DNA of 64,000 bases from Oceanospirillum linum. GTDB taxonomy: Bacteria; Pseudomonadota; Gammaproteobacteria; Pseudomonadales; Halomonadaceae. This document shows positions 47,220 through 58,027 of this stretch, piece by piece. The notes beneath the pieces were generated by a model that was not told where the DNA came from, ran no database searches, and worked only from the letters and a program-made list of their open reading frames with translations. The translations under genes were made by a program, and so were the position numbers. The stretch spans positions 1,054,001 to 1,118,000 of the forward strand of contig NZ_MTSD02000001.1 of NCBI RefSeq assembly GCF_001995095.2. Direction: 5' to 3'. Each line of letters starts with the position of its first letter. Position 1 is the stretch's first letter.

Positions 47220-50200
47220 CTAGTCCGATGACGCCCCGGCACCGGACGGGGAAACCACCAACATCCCCGGGGAGTCACTGATTGCACGCACCTCAGGGTC
47301 GTACATATCCTCCAGCAAGGCATTCGGAATCCGGTACACACCAGGAGTTACTGCCCGGGCAAGGTAAAAAATCCGAGTGGCTTCATTTTGCCCCCAACGC
47401 TCATCTTTACCAGCGGCCAGTGCCGTGACAAAGCGATCATCCCGATATTCCTGGTGCCGGATATCTGCACGTTCTGACCACTGATCCAGTGTCAGGTCAC
47501 CCAAACGAAGGTTGCTTAGCTTCAGGCTATCAGACAGGTTCTGATTTTCCAGCTCAAGTCCGGCTGGCAAAAGATCCACCAACAACAGGTCCGGGCGAAA
47601 TTTGTCACTATTAACCAGCAGGCTAACCAGTACACGATCACCGGTTTGCAGGGCGATTCTGCCATGATGAACTGGTAATGGTTTCCCAGTGGCATCCATA
47701 AAGTCACGAACCACGCTTACCCCACCATAACCCGAGGCTTCAGGCGCTGTTTCCGGTGTACTCTGGATGGCAAAATCAGCATAAAGCGTTGCATCACCTT
47801 TATTGATAATTTCCGCTCCTTGCGTCAGATCGGCCCCCTCTGCAGTCAGATAGAGAGCTTTATCAGAACTATGCTCACTGTCTGTGCTCCCCAGTCGGAC
47901 AACCGCCTGCCAGGGCTTGCCTCCGGCTTTATCCAGCGCCTGAGACATCTGCAGGATCGAGATCTGCTCCTGTGTGCTCAGATAATGGCGTTTTTTCAAA
48001 GCACCACTGACCAAACGAGTCAGGCTCTGTAGACGATCGCTCTTCATATCATGCTCAGCCAACAGGCGCGCCTGTTGTGCTTTATCGCGAATTTCAGAAC
48101 CGTAATGGCCGATGTAGTGCCACTTCTCCGGCTTGGATGAGGCTGTCATCAGAGTGTCAGACAGCTCCTGATCACCTTGCAGCTTAGCCGCCACAGCTAG
48201 CTGAACAATACTCAGAGATGGGCTCTCGCCGGATACTTTCTGGGCAAGACGGCGAATATCGGCAAGGGAAGCACGATTGTTTCGGGCCAGCACATAGTGG
48301 GCATAAGCCTGATAAGCAAAACGGTATTGGTCCGGCTCTGGCGACCAACGCTCACGCAGATTACCGCGGTCTCTTGTATAGTCCTGCAGACGTTTCAATG
48401 TTCGCGCCATCATCCCGGAATCAACACTGATACCAGCATTCACAGCATCCGTCATAAAGTGACCGGCATAAGCGGTCAGCCAATGCTGCTCATACTCATC
48501 CGTGGCAGACCACATACCAAAGCCGCCATTACTTTTCTGTTTGCTGGCGATACGTCCCAGTCCCGCTTCCAGGGCAGACTGTTGATAGGCCGGTGAGTAC
48601 TGTCCATCCCCAATCTCTTCCAGCTGACGATCAAGCTGGCCCTCTAAAGCATAAAGCCATGGATAAGTGCTGCTCACGGTTTGCTCCAGACAACCGTAAG
48701 GATAATGCAGCAGATCATCCAGGTGGCGATGGGTATCCAGCGAAACCGTACTACTGAGACCGGCGGCGATCTTCAGTGTATCCGGGTTGATATCAGACAC
48801 AGCATCAGCAAGCTCTTCCGTACCAAGAACCAGGCGTTCACCGGAAGACAAAGCACGGTGTTTGGTGTGAGTGTTTACCGGATACGGCTGGCGACTGATC
48901 AGCCCCCAGCGGCGATCCACCGGGTAGTCCTGAAAGCCAGTCACCTTGGCATTAAACTCAATGCGACCACTGAGTTTATCGGCAGTAAACGGATAATGAA
49001 GCGTGCGTTTCTCTTTATCTGCCAATGTCAGTGTTTGGCTGGATACAGCAGAGCCCGTCAAACTCACGGGGCCGGATGCCAGCATCTGCACCTGAATTTC
49101 CCGGGACTGGCCGCTGAGGTTAGTGACATCCAGCACGACCTGAGATTCATCACCCGCCGCAATAAAGCGTGGTAAAGATAGCTGAGTTACCAGAGGAGCG
49201 GCGACGGTAATCTCTTCTTCCAGGTGACCAAAGCGGTTGTCATCAAAGGCCACCGCCATCAGACGTAAACGGCCATTAAAGTCCGGCAAATCCAGCGGAA
49301 TTACCGCCTCACCGTTGACTACATCCACGCGACCGGAATAGAGCGAAATAATCTGCACTTCAGAACGAGCCAGGTCACCGCCGCGGGTCAGGCCACCATC
49401 ACCACCGAAAGCGATACCTGCATTGTGCTCCTTATTCAGTTCAATCAGATCGGCATACATATCACGTTGCTCCACCTGATAGCTGCGTTGAGCAAAGAAA
49501 AAACCAGCCGGATCCGGCGTATCAAAACGGGTAATGGACAGAATCCCCACATCCACGGCAGCCAGAGTCACCCAGGCCTTATCCACTGGCCGATCATCAT
49601 CCCCGGTTATTTTCAGGTGAGCCTGAACGGTTTGATTCGGCAACCATTTATCCGGTAGCTCGGTCGCTATCTGCAAGGTACGACCGGACCGGTCTAACGG
49701 CAAGTGGATCATGCCGATGGCACGGGTTGGCGTGATACGCCCTTCTTTGTTACTTGGTTGCAGGTGCAGTGCGGTAATATAGATATCATGGCGAGCCCAA
49801 TCATCAGCAACCGGGATCTCAACCATCACCCCCTCCTTCGGTGTGGAAATACGTTTCGACCAGAGCAGGTGATCGCTTTCCACCAGGATCAGAGTCTCAC
49901 CGGCTGAAGGTGGTGTGAGCGTCAACTGAACCTTATCGCCAGCATTATAGGCGGGCTTATCCAGCGACAGGGCGACCTGATCCGGAAAGGAGGTATTTTG
50001 TGACGGATCACCCCACCCGTAATCGGTTTCAAAAGGCAGTTTGGTCACCAGTCCTGTACTGTTATCTGTAATCTCCAGGCGATACTGCCCCCAGTTCACT
50101 GGCACCTGAACCTTTGCTGCCTCACCGTTAGCAATGGAAACCGGCAGGGTCAACTCCGTAATATCCTGATCGGTATGCACGGCGTACCAACCCCGGTTAT

Positions 50201-52178
50201 CACTGAAACGCCAATAAGTTTTTCGGGTCTGGTTAACCACTTTCAGAGTCAGGTCCTGACTGGCCAGTAGCTCACCCTGAAGGTTGGTATAGATCAGCTC
50301 AAATTCCGCCAGACTGTTGCTTGCGACCTTATCATCGAATAACGGACGAACCCCCACCAATCGTTCTGCAGGTAACAGATGCTGAGTATGGCGGCGCACC
50401 ACAGGTCGTCCCCCGCTTTCGAACAGACTGCCGGTGATCTGTACCTGTAATGGAATTGTGGTTTCTTTCCAAGCCGGCGGCTCACTCAGTATCAGCTCGC
50501 CATCACGGTTCAGCTGCAGATTGCCTCTGGAAAATGCCTGATTCCAGTCCCGGTTTTTCGGCTGACCAAAAAAGAAGTCAGGGCGCGCAGCGATAGGGTG
50601 TACTGATGGAGAGACCTTAAATTCTGCATCAAAGCGATTACCGGACGCAGGAGCCCCGTAAAGGTACTCACCTGATACCTTAATGGCCATGGGCTGCGAA
50701 GCCAGCTGCACCATTGCCTGACGGTCTGGGTTCCAGCTGATTTTCAGCCGCTCCGGCATAAAATCTTCAACTTTAAAGCTATGGCGCCACACCTGATTAT
50801 CCGGGCCTTTGACCTGCACCTGCCAGTTACCGGTTTTCGCGTCGGCGGACAACGGATAATCAAAGCTGTAGAAACCATTACCGCCACTCACCCAACTCAG
50901 GCTTTTTACTTTCTGCCCGTCCGGGCGGACCAGAGTCAGCATAAGAGGGGTATCCGGCAGACGCTGACCATCCTCATCCCGCAGAAGAGCATTAATAGTC
51001 ACAGTATCACCACCACGGTAAAGATCCCGAGGTGAATAGATAAACAGCTCCTGCGACAAGGACTGACGGAAACCGGTGCCCATACGGGACAGATCAAGCG
51101 GAGGCTTATTCAGCGGCATCAATGTGACAGACGCCCCTTCAGTTACCATCAGCGCTTTTCGATGATAGGGCTCGACCTGATACGGTATTCGGGTTTTTCC
51201 AATACCGGTTGTAGTATACCAACGGTTGTTTTCGCCCTTATGGGTCAGGAGCTCTACTTTGGCACCCACCACAGGGCTGGCATCAGATAAGCGATGTACA
51301 TAAACATCCATCGCATCCCGATAACCGCGTACATGCACCCCAAGGTCAGTAACACTAAACCAATTAACCGATAGGGTATTTTCAAAGCGTGCCGGATCGC
51401 GCATCACAGCCAAATATACACCAGGCTCTTTCAGAGCCGGAATATTCTGCACGGGTAGGTTCACAGTTTTCAGCTTATTAGCTTCAGCATTCAACTCAAA
51501 GCGAGCTTCATAAACCAGATCCAGCAGCTCACTAATATCATTCAGACGATAGTAACCTTCTGTGGCACTGTTTCGTTTCCAGCGTAGCAAGGTACGCAAA
51601 GCTTCTTCTTCATTTTTTATCCGGAAGAAACTGACATTAGCCTGAGGTACATTCTGGCTCTGTACCGGCAGGCCACCGGAACCGTTCAAAGGCAGGTAAT
51701 GCCCCTCACTTAAGAAGCGAACAATTTTAGAGGCCGGGCTCAGGGTCACGGTTTCAGAGCTTGGCTTTGTCAGTGTTTCACCATTCGCCGCCTGCAGTCC
51801 CTCTGCAACATGTACCTCATATTGGCTTTCAGGTTCAGGGTTCAATAAATAAAGAAATAAGCCATCATCGGACAACACCCAATTGCTGTTTCTGCTTGTA
51901 ACCTGAATATAAGAGTGGAAAGGCTTTCGCCCATCCAGCGGCACCGAAAAACGAATCCCTACAGTATTGCCATCGTCATAGCTGACCTCACCGATATGAG
52001 TCACTTCCAGTGGCAAACCAGCATATATATCTGCAGAAGTATCCGCATAAGCACCCGAAGCTAACGCAACCAGCAGCACCATACCGAGTATTTGCAATCG
52101 CAGTACCCCGGCGGAAATAGAGGATAAAAACGCAAAACCTGTTTGAGCGCGCCGATCAGATATCTCGGTATGGGGCAT
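47220..52178 (-). CDS. yfhM: Bacterial alpha-2-macroglobulin
   Basis: A 1652-residue periplasmic protein thought to trap proteases that break into the periplasm, with PBP1C repairing the wall. Signal peptide: LQILGMVLLVALASGAYA, cut before DTSAD. There is no lipobox Cys, unlike E. coli YfhM, so it is probably soluble. Macroglobulin-like domains (MG) fill the first two thirds. The thioester motif CLEQ is intact in YPYGCLEQTVSSTYP near residue 1160, followed by the helical thioester domain and a receptor-binding-like end. The ATG at 52178 follows AGGGAA; a GTG frame from 52205 is less likely. It is first in a two-gene operon with pbpC. Confidence 0.94.
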   Translation of the reverse strand: MPHTEISDRRAQTGFAFLSSISAGVLRLQILGMVLLVALASGAYADTSADIYAGLPLEVTHIGEVSYDDGNTVGIRFSVPLDGRKPFHSYIQVTSRNSNWVLSDDGLFLYLLNPEPESQYEVHVAEGLQAANGETLTKPSSETVTLSPASKIVRFLSEGHYLPLNGSGGLPVQSQNVPQANVSFFRIKNEEEALRTLLRWKRNSATEGYYRLNDISELLDLVYEARFELNAEANKLKTVNLPVQNIPALKEPGVYLAVMRDPARFENTLSVNWFSVTDLGVHVRGYRDAMDVYVHRLSDASPVVGAKVELLTHKGENNRWYTTTGIGKTRIPYQVEPYHRKALMVTEGASVTLMPLNKPPLDLSRMGTGFRQSLSQELFIYSPRDLYRGGDTVTINALLRDEDGQRLPDTPLMLTLVRPDGQKVKSLSWVSGGNGFYSFDYPLSADAKTGNWQVQVKGPDNQVWRHSFKVEDFMPERLKISWNPDRQAMVQLASQPMAIKVSGEYLYGAPASGNRFDAEFKVSPSVHPIAARPDFFFGQPKNRDWNQAFSRGNLQLNRDGELILSEPPAWKETTIPLQVQITGSLFESGGRPVVRRHTQHLLPAERLVGVRPLFDDKVASNSLAEFELIYTNLQGELLASQDLTLKVVNQTRKTYWRFSDNRGWYAVHTDQDITELTLPVSIANGEAAKVQVPVNWGQYRLEITDNSTGLVTKLPFETDYGWGDPSQNTSFPDQVALSLDKPAYNAGDKVQLTLTPPSAGETLILVESDHLLWSKRISTPKEGVMVEIPVADDWARHDIYITALHLQPSNKEGRITPTRAIGMIHLPLDRSGRTLQIATELPDKWLPNQTVQAHLKITGDDDRPVDKAWVTLAAVDVGILSITRFDTPDPAGFFFAQRSYQVEQRDMYADLIELNKEHNAGIAFGGDGGLTRGGDLARSEVQIISLYSGRVDVVNGEAVIPLDLPDFNGRLRLMAVAFDDNRFGHLEEEITVAAPLVTQLSLPRFIAAGDESQVVLDVTNLSGQSREIQVQMLASGPVSLTGSAVSSQTLTLADKEKRTLHYPFTADKLSGRIEFNAKVTGFQDYPVDRRWGLISRQPYPVNTHTKHRALSSGERLVLGTEELADAVSDINPDTLKIAAGLSSTVSLDTHRHLDDLLHYPYGCLEQTVSSTYPWLYALEGQLDRQLEEIGDGQYSPAYQQSALEAGLGRIASKQKSNGGFGMWSATDEYEQHWLTAYAGHFMTDAVNAGISVDSGMMARTLKRLQDYTRDRGNLRERWSPEPDQYRFAYQAYAHYVLARNNRASLADIRRLAQKVSGESPSLSIVQLAVAAKLQGDQELSDTLMTASSKPEKWHYIGHYGSEIRDKAQQARLLAEHDMKSDRLQSLTRLVSGALKKRHYLSTQEQISILQMSQALDKAGGKPWQAVVRLGSTDSEHSSDKALYLTAEGADLTQGAEIINKGDATLYADFAIQSTPETAPEASGYGGVSVVRDFMDATGKPLPVHHGRIALQTGDRVLVSLLVNSDKFRPDLLLVDLLPAGLELENQNLSDSLKLSNLRLGDLTLDQWSERADIRHQEYRDDRFVTALAAGKDERWGQNEATRIFYLARAVTPGVYRIPNALLEDMYDPEVRAISDSPGMLVVSPSGAGASSD

Positions 52179-52542
52179 ACAAATATTCCCTGTGGGGGTA
52201 ACCACTGTCAGAGTAACGGGGAAAACTCCAATAACAAGGAGTAATCAGGCAATAAAAATAAATAAAACGGCTCAACAGCAGGAAGAAGACTCTGCCGACA
52301 GAGTGTTGCAAAGTATAACCGATTACCCCGACCAGAATAGGCTTGAAGAGCGTGGGAACCGATATCAGCTCAAATCTCTGACCGACGCCATGTTCATCAT
52401 AAAAATACTGTTTTTCCTGATTTAACCCACTAAAAGCACTATAAATTACAAATTATTACAGTTTCAGAAAAGTTTATAGGTACTATTATCCACCTTCTCT
52501 TCTACGATCTTCGTCAACCCTACATCCTAGACGGCATGCCTT
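52179..52542. other. 364-base divergent gap between macroglobulin and HBM receptor genes
   Basis: Holds a small hairpin (ACTCTG/CAGAGT, 52291-52306) and AT-rich stretches near 52440-52500 that probably carry the receptor promoter. A 77-codon frame (52192-52425) lacks support. No gene called. Confidence 0.4.
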
Positions 52543-54510
52543 ATGCAGACGCTAAGATTTAATCAATTGTCGATTACCAGTCGCGTATTGATATCCCCGA
52601 TTACTATTTTATTCCTGCTCGTTACAGTAAGCGCTATTGCTCTGTTTTCTCTGAAACAGATCGACCGAGACGTAGCCGCGGCCACGACTCAAATCGCGCC
52701 TATGACAGAACAGGCACAGGCGATCAGCGAATACCTGTCCCAACAGCGGATTCTGGTGCTTAATTACCAGCAGAACCCTCAACCAATGATGCTGGATGAG
52801 TTTGCTACCCGGGAACAGGCGTTCAGCGCTGACCTGGAAAAACTGCACCCCTACATGAGTTCAGCTCAGCAGCAACAGGTGCTCACCCAGGTACAACAGT
52901 TGAACCAACAGTACTCGGATCTGTTCCGGGACCAGTTGGTGGGCTTTATGGGTCAGCAACAAAGTCTGCAGGAAAACCTGGAATCAGCCTCCCGGGGAAC
53001 CGATCGCGCTATCAAGAAGTTAGTGATTCTGGCTAATGACAGCAATCAGGGAGGACTAACAGTCCTGGTTAGTGAATTACAGGCAAATTTTCAGCAGGCC
53101 CGTATCTTCCTGCACCAATATCTGACTCACAGGGATGATCATCTTCTGGGAGAAGCAGAGTACTACCTGGGGGAAGCCCGTGCTTTTCAGCAGCAGCTAA
53201 ATCAACCGGGGTTAAGCGATAAACTGAACTATCGTGTTAATCAGCTGGAACGTTCTCTTGACGGCGTCGGGCTTATTATTAATGAAAGTCGCCAGTTAAC
53301 TCAAAAGCGCCAAAAGGTTCAGGTGGACCTGGATAATACCAGTGCAGCGATTTCTATAGCCGCATCTGAACTCAACCAAAGTATTCTGACCCTGCTGAAT
53401 GATACCAGCGAAACAGTAAAACTCCTGACCCGAAAGACCCGTTCAGGTCTGATTGGGGCCAGTGCTGCTGCAGCGGTTATTGGATTACTGTTGGCGATTC
53501 TCATTAGCCGGAATGTGCGCCGCATCCTGCTACAGCTAAACCGCCGCCTAACGGATATTTCCTCGGGAGACGGCGACCTGACGGCACGCCTGCCGGAGCA
53601 GGGCGGCCAGGAACTGAGCCTGATAGCCCGTAGTTTCAATCAATTTATGCTCAAATTGCAGAAACTGATTCAACAGCTGGTTCATAGCACTGACAGCCTG
53701 GCGTCTGCCAGTGGTCAGCTTGCAACAAACGCCCAGCAAAGCGTGACGAATGCTCAGCAACAACAGATGAGTGTTCACACGATTAATCAGGCGATCAGTG
53801 AACTGGTGGACCAGATCGCAACCATCGACCATAACGCCCAGCAAGCAAGTCAGGTCAGCCAGGACACAGAGGACTCAGCCCTGGCCGGTCAGGATGAGAT
53901 TGAGCAAACACATTCAGCCCTGAAAAACCTGTCGGCACAACTCAACAGTTGTTCTCAGCGCGTGATGGGGTTAAGTGAACGCACTGATAATATTTCTGAA
54001 ATCACTGATGATATTCAGGGTATTGCTGATCAGACCAGCTTACTGGCACTAAACGCAGCAATTGAAGCGGCCCGTGCCGGAGAGCATGGCCGCGGATTCG
54101 CCGTCGTTGCAGATGAAGTTCGGCATTTGGCCAGCCGGACCCACCAGATGACCGAGCAGATCGTATCCATCGTCCGGGCCATCGGTGATGAAGTACAGCA
54201 AGCCTGCACAGATATGAAGCACCTGCAGCACCAGTCTGATGAAACACTGCAGCTGGCGGGTAAAACACATCAGGCATTGCAGAATATCAGCCATTGCGCC
54301 CTGAAAACCCGGGAGCAGATCGCCTCAATCGCTGACTCATCCGAACAACAAACAGGTCAGGTCCGGGCGCTACAGCAGCAGAGCGGCGCGCTGCAGCAAA
54401 CCTTGGATGAAGCAACCCAGGCCAGTGAAGAGCGGGCGGAGGCCAGCCGGATTCTGGACTCCCTCAGCCAGGATCTGCAGCGCATGGCGCGCCAATTCCG
54501 TACTGAATAA
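52543..54510 (+). CDS. Methyl-accepting chemotaxis protein with long helical sensor (HBM-like)
   Basis: 655 residues. First transmembrane helix at about 18-38, then about 260 residues of helical, Gln-rich periplasmic sensor ([32 protein letters not shown]) of the helical bimodular kind, second helix near 305-325, HAMP, and signalling domain with [20 protein letters not shown] and [22 protein letters not shown] receptors such as Pseudomonas McpS bind TCA intermediates and acetate. That is suggestive here given the other C4-acid genes, but the ligand is inferred. Ribosome site before the ATG is weak. Confidence 0.9.
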   Translation: MQTLRFNQLSITSRVLISPITILFLLVTVSAIALFSLKQIDRDVAAATTQIAPMTEQAQAISEYLSQQRILVLNYQQNPQPMMLDEFATREQAFSADLEKLHPYMSSAQQQQVLTQVQQLNQQYSDLFRDQLVGFMGQQQSLQENLESASRGTDRAIKKLVILANDSNQGGLTVLVSELQANFQQARIFLHQYLTHRDDHLLGEAEYYLGEARAFQQQLNQPGLSDKLNYRVNQLERSLDGVGLIINESRQLTQKRQKVQVDLDNTSAAISIAASELNQSILTLLNDTSETVKLLTRKTRSGLIGASAAAAVIGLLLAILISRNVRRILLQLNRRLTDISSGDGDLTARLPEQGGQELSLIARSFNQFMLKLQKLIQQLVHSTDSLASASGQLATNAQQSVTNAQQQQMSVHTINQAISELVDQIATIDHNAQQASQVSQDTEDSALAGQDEIEQTHSALKNLSAQLNSCSQRVMGLSERTDNISEITDDIQGIADQTSLLALNAAIEAARAGEHGRGFAVVADEVRHLASRTHQMTEQIVSIVRAIGDEVQQACTDMKHLQHQSDETLQLAGKTHQALQNISHCALKTREQIASIADSSEQQTGQVRALQQQSGALQQTLDEATQASEERAEASRILDSLSQDLQRMARQFRTE

Positions 54511-54551
54511 CCTGATAACAGAATGACGGTTGTCTAGACCGTTACTACTAA

Positions 54552-54647
54552 AAGGTGCTTTTCAGTATCTGATCACTAATATCCTGATCAGATACTGGAG
54601 CTTTGCTTCTCACAAAGGTACTTTAGCTTCTGTCTGAAAAGCACCTT
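54552..54647. repeat. Nested perfect inverted repeat
   Basis: Outer arms AAGGTGCTTTTCAG (54552-54565) and CTGAAAAGCACCTT (54634-54647), 14 bp perfect. Inside, CAGTATCTGATCA (54563-54575) and TGATCAGATACTG (54585-54597), 13 bp perfect; the two sets share CAG. No T-run follows, so it is not an ordinary terminator. The 347-base gap 54511-54857 otherwise carries the MFS promoter region and nothing else I can name. Confidence 0.9.
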
Positions 54648-54857
54648 CAACAATAATAAAAACTGCCAGTATCAGAGGCAGCCTCCTTGCAAAGCCAAAA
54701 TCAAATTCGGTTGCCCCAGTAAAAATCACAAGCTCAGATACGTTTGTCAATCCAGATCATTCTACGGGATAAATCAACATCTGAAGTTATTTGTATATGC
54801 CATGTATTTTACTCCGGCCCTTATGATAAAAATCAGTTAGTGCCGGTGGAGCTATCT

Positions 54858-56045
54858 ATGTCTAAAGCCACTGAAACTGCTATCCAGCGCCATCAACCTG
54901 ACTTCTGGAAAGCCAGCCTTGCGCTATTTTCCGGTGCCTTTGTCACCTTTGCCAACCTGTACAGCACCCAACCGCTTCTCCCTTTGCTCGCCCGTGAGTT
55001 TAATATTTCTCCGGCGGCTGCCAGTCTAAGCCTTTCTGTCGCAACAGCTTCCTTGGCGATGGCCCTGCTGTTTACGCCAGGGCTTTCCGACAGGGTCGGG
55101 CGAAAAAGCATAATGGTGACGGCTTTGCTGCTGGCGTCAGTGCTGGGCTTTGTGGTTACCTTTGTTCAACACTACAGTCTGCTGCTGATTATTCGAGGTC
55201 TACAGGGCTTCGCACTGGCCGGTCTGGCCTCTATCGCCATGACCTATGTGAACGAAGAGTTCAGTCAGCAGTGCCGGGGACTCGCCATGGGGCTCTATGT
55301 CAGCGGAACAACCGTCGGCGGCATGTCGGGCCGTATCATCACCGGATCACTGACAGAGCTCTATGACTGGCACTTGGCCCTGCAGGTACTGGCCGGTATC
55401 AGTCTGGCCTGCAGTCTTATTTTTGCCTTTGCCTTGCCCGTATCAAAACACTTCTCACCCCAGAGTCTCTCATTAAAAGTCATGGCAAAAGGGTTTGCCC
55501 ATCACCTCCGGCACTGGCCTCAGCTTGGACGCTTTCTGCATGGCTTTTTACTTATGGGAGGACTGGTAACACTGTATAACTATGTCAGCTTTCGCTTACA
55601 GGAAGAGCCATATCAGTTGACTGAAGCGGCCATTGGCTGGTTGTTTGTTATCTACCTGCTGGGCACTTTCAGCTCCACATGGATGGGAGCTAAAGCAGAT
55701 AAGTTTGGCCCTCGCCCTGTACTTCTGATCTGCATACTGCTGATGTTCATCGGCTTGCTGCTGAGTACCCTGGATAGTCTAAAGGTGATTATTACCGCAA
55801 TGGGAATTTTTACCTTTGGCTTCTTTGGAGCGCACTCCATCGTCAGCAGCTGGGTAGGGCAGGCCAGTAATGAATATAAGGCCCAGGCATCAGCTCTGTA
55901 TCTGCTGTTTTATTATGCGGGCTCAAGCCTGATCGGTTCGGTGGGAGGCTATTTCTGGAGTCACTGGCAATGGTTTGGTATTACAGGATTAGTGCTTACA
56001 TTAGTGTGCGCCAGCGGACTGATTGCACTGACCTCAAAGCATTAA
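54858..56045 (+). CDS. MFS transporter, YnfM-like
   Basis: Twelve-helix drug or sugar efflux transporter of the major facilitator superfamily. It opens with FANLYSTQPLLPLLAREFNISPAAASLSLSVATASLAMALL, has the signature DRVGRKSIMV in the loop between helices 2 and 3, and GLQGFALAGLASIAMTYVNEEF. I start at the ATG at 54858, with GGAG seven bases before; a longer frame from 54744 adds 38 residues without support. Length 395. Substrate unknown. A terminator shared with the next, convergent gene follows. Confidence 0.88.
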   Translation: MSKATETAIQRHQPDFWKASLALFSGAFVTFANLYSTQPLLPLLAREFNISPAAASLSLSVATASLAMALLFTPGLSDRVGRKSIMVTALLLASVLGFVVTFVQHYSLLLIIRGLQGFALAGLASIAMTYVNEEFSQQCRGLAMGLYVSGTTVGGMSGRIITGSLTELYDWHLALQVLAGISLACSLIFAFALPVSKHFSPQSLSLKVMAKGFAHHLRHWPQLGRFLHGFLLMGGLVTLYNYVSFRLQEEPYQLTEAAIGWLFVIYLLGTFSSTWMGAKADKFGPRPVLLICILLMFIGLLLSTLDSLKVIITAMGIFTFGFFGAHSIVSSWVGQASNEYKAQASALYLLFYYAGSSLIGSVGGYFWSHWQWFGITGLVLTLVCASGLIALTSKH

Positions 56046-56096
56046 AGGGACCTTGCAGCAAAGTCCTATTCCAGATTAGGGGATAGCCTGAAATAA

Positions 56097-56129
56097 AAAA
56101 GCCGCCAAGGAAACATCCCGGCGGCTTTT
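56097..56129. terminator. Bidirectional terminator of MFS and chemoreceptor genes
   Basis: AAAAGCCGCC (56097-56106) pairs with GGCGGCTTTT (56120-56129), with A/T runs both ways. Confidence 0.85.
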
Positions 56130-56147
56130 CCTGATCAGATAAGTGCC

Positions 56148-57782
56148 TCAGACCTTAAACTGACGAACAAGGTTGTGCAATGTATCTGCCTGCCCCGCCA
56201 ATTCGTCACTGGCGATATTAACCTGATCGGTAGATTCCGATGTGGTCTGAGACAGATCAACAATGTTCACCACGTTGCGATTAATCTCCTCAGCAACCAA
56301 TGATTGCTCCTCTGCTGCGCTGGCAATCATATCATTCATATCCCGGATAGATTCAACCGCTGCCAGAATAGTGTCCAATGAACCACCCGCCTCTATTGCA
56401 GTCGCTTCAGTGGCTTCGGTATATTTCAGGCTTTCATCAATCACAGTTACAGCTTTCATTGCTGCACTTTGCAACTGCTCGATCATACCCTGAATCTCAT
56501 CCGTACTTTGCTGCGTGCGCTGAGCCAGTGTCCGTACCTCATCGGCAACAACAGCAAACCCCCGGCCATGCTCTCCGGCACGGGCGGCTTCAATCGCAGC
56601 ATTTAATGCCAGAAGATTCGTTTGTTCCGCTACGTTGCGGATAACATCCAGTACGCTGCCGATATTCTCACTGTCGGAGCGCAGTGTCTGAATCACATCC
56701 GCTGAATTTTTCACCTGTCCGTTCAGATCATGAATCGCCCGGATCGCATCCTCCACCTGCGTCTTACCCTGACGAGCTTGCTCATCCGCACGATTTGCAG
56801 CCGCCGCTGCTTCACCGGCATTCTGTGCAACCTCATGCACCGTAGTAGACATTTCATGAATTGCGGTCGCAACCTGATCAGTTTCTTTTGCCTGCTGAGT
56901 GATCGTACGGCTACTTTCCCGGGTAATCGAAGACAACTCTTCTGCTGCAGCCGATACAGCCTCTGAAGACTGACTCGCCTGGATAATTACCTGATGAATA
57001 CGCTCTACAAACGCATTAAAATGGAACGTCAGCTGAGTAATTTCATCATTGCCACGTACACGCAGGCGGGACGTCAGGTCACCTTCGCCCTGACTGATAT
57101 CCTGCATTGCCGCCACCGTCATTTTTAGTGGACGGGTGATACTCCGGGCAATCAGGCCGGCAACGACTGCCATAATGCCGATAATCACAGCCGCAGCGGA
57201 TAATACAGAGACCAGCTGACGCTTGAACTGCGTATCAATGTCATCAATGTATGCGCCGGTACCAATGGCCCAACCCCAGGGCTTATAAGCCAGAACATAG
57301 GATATTTTAGGTACAGGTTTATCTGAGTCAGCCCGGTTCCAACTGTATTCGGTGATAAAATCGCCGGAGTCTGCAAGTGCCCGATCCATACCGTTAAAGA
57401 AGTACTTACCGTTCACATCTTTAATGGTTTTCAAATCTTTGCCGATCAGTTTGTCGCTGACATGCATCAGCGTGATACCTTCCAGATCCTGAATCCAGAA
57501 GTAATCATTATGACCGAAGCGTATTGGCCCGATTAACTCCATAGCCTGATCCTGAGCCTCAGCCAAGCTTAATGCCCCGGACTGAACCTGTGAGTTCAGT
57601 CCATCCAGCATACTTATAACAGATTCACTCAGGTGTCGAAGCTCACCTGTCTTCTGTTCAGTATAACCATCACGGGAATATTGGAGGGAGACGACCAGCA
57701 GGATACTGATAGAGGCAAAAGCCAGAATCAGCAGCAGCCAAATGCGCAACTGTATCGGGATACGGCGGAAAGTTGTTTCCAT
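56148..57782 (-). CDS. Cache-domain chemotaxis protein, tandem copy A
   Basis: 544 residues from the ATG at 57782 (AAGGAAC before it). Transmembrane helix at about 12-32, single Cache domain ([44 protein letters not shown], about 75-185), second helix at about 188-212, HAMP ([26 protein letters not shown]) and signalling domain ([38 protein letters not shown]). A pentapeptide CheR tether is not seen at the end. It is highly similar to the next gene, 58028-59662, a clear tandem duplicate whose sensor parts differ more than the signalling parts. Confidence 0.93.
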   Translation of the reverse strand: METTFRRIPIQLRIWLLLILAFASISILLVVSLQYSRDGYTEQKTGELRHLSESVISMLDGLNSQVQSGALSLAEAQDQAMELIGPIRFGHNDYFWIQDLEGITLMHVSDKLIGKDLKTIKDVNGKYFFNGMDRALADSGDFITEYSWNRADSDKPVPKISYVLAYKPWGWAIGTGAYIDDIDTQFKRQLVSVLSAAAVIIGIMAVVAGLIARSITRPLKMTVAAMQDISQGEGDLTSRLRVRGNDEITQLTFHFNAFVERIHQVIIQASQSSEAVSAAAEELSSITRESSRTITQQAKETDQVATAIHEMSTTVHEVAQNAGEAAAAANRADEQARQGKTQVEDAIRAIHDLNGQVKNSADVIQTLRSDSENIGSVLDVIRNVAEQTNLLALNAAIEAARAGEHGRGFAVVADEVRTLAQRTQQSTDEIQGMIEQLQSAAMKAVTVIDESLKYTEATEATAIEAGGSLDTILAAVESIRDMNDMIASAAEEQSLVAEEINRNVVNIVDLSQTTSESTDQVNIASDELAGQADTLHNLVRQFKV

Positions 57783-57968
57783 TAGAAGTTCCTTAGCTTT
57801 ATACACGGAGGCGAAGTGGCTGGATATACCCTGTTATTGCTTTTTTAGTTGCAGGGTATCAACCTAACGTACGCTCGAGTTTTTTGTTATGTCCTCATAC
57901 GACGATATACGCTTTCCCAAATCAAGTTATTAGCGTTACTTAATGTTTCAGTGTGCAATAATTGTTAA

Positions 57969-58006
57969 GCAAAAAAAAGCGGAGCAGCTAATAGCTGCTC
58001 CGCTTT
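57969..58006 (-). terminator. Strong terminator of the upstream tandem chemoreceptor
   Basis: AAGCGGAGCAGCT and AGCTGCTCCGCTT form a 13-bp perfect stem around three bases, followed on the minus strand by eight T. It separates the transcripts of the two duplicate receptor genes. Confidence 0.93.
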
Positions 58007-58027
58007 CAGAGTATTTTTTGAGCTCAG

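Noticed and set aside
52192-52425. 77-codon frame between the macroglobulin and HBM receptor genes
   Set aside because: Weak start, no ribosome site, low-complexity content; more likely promoter DNA.
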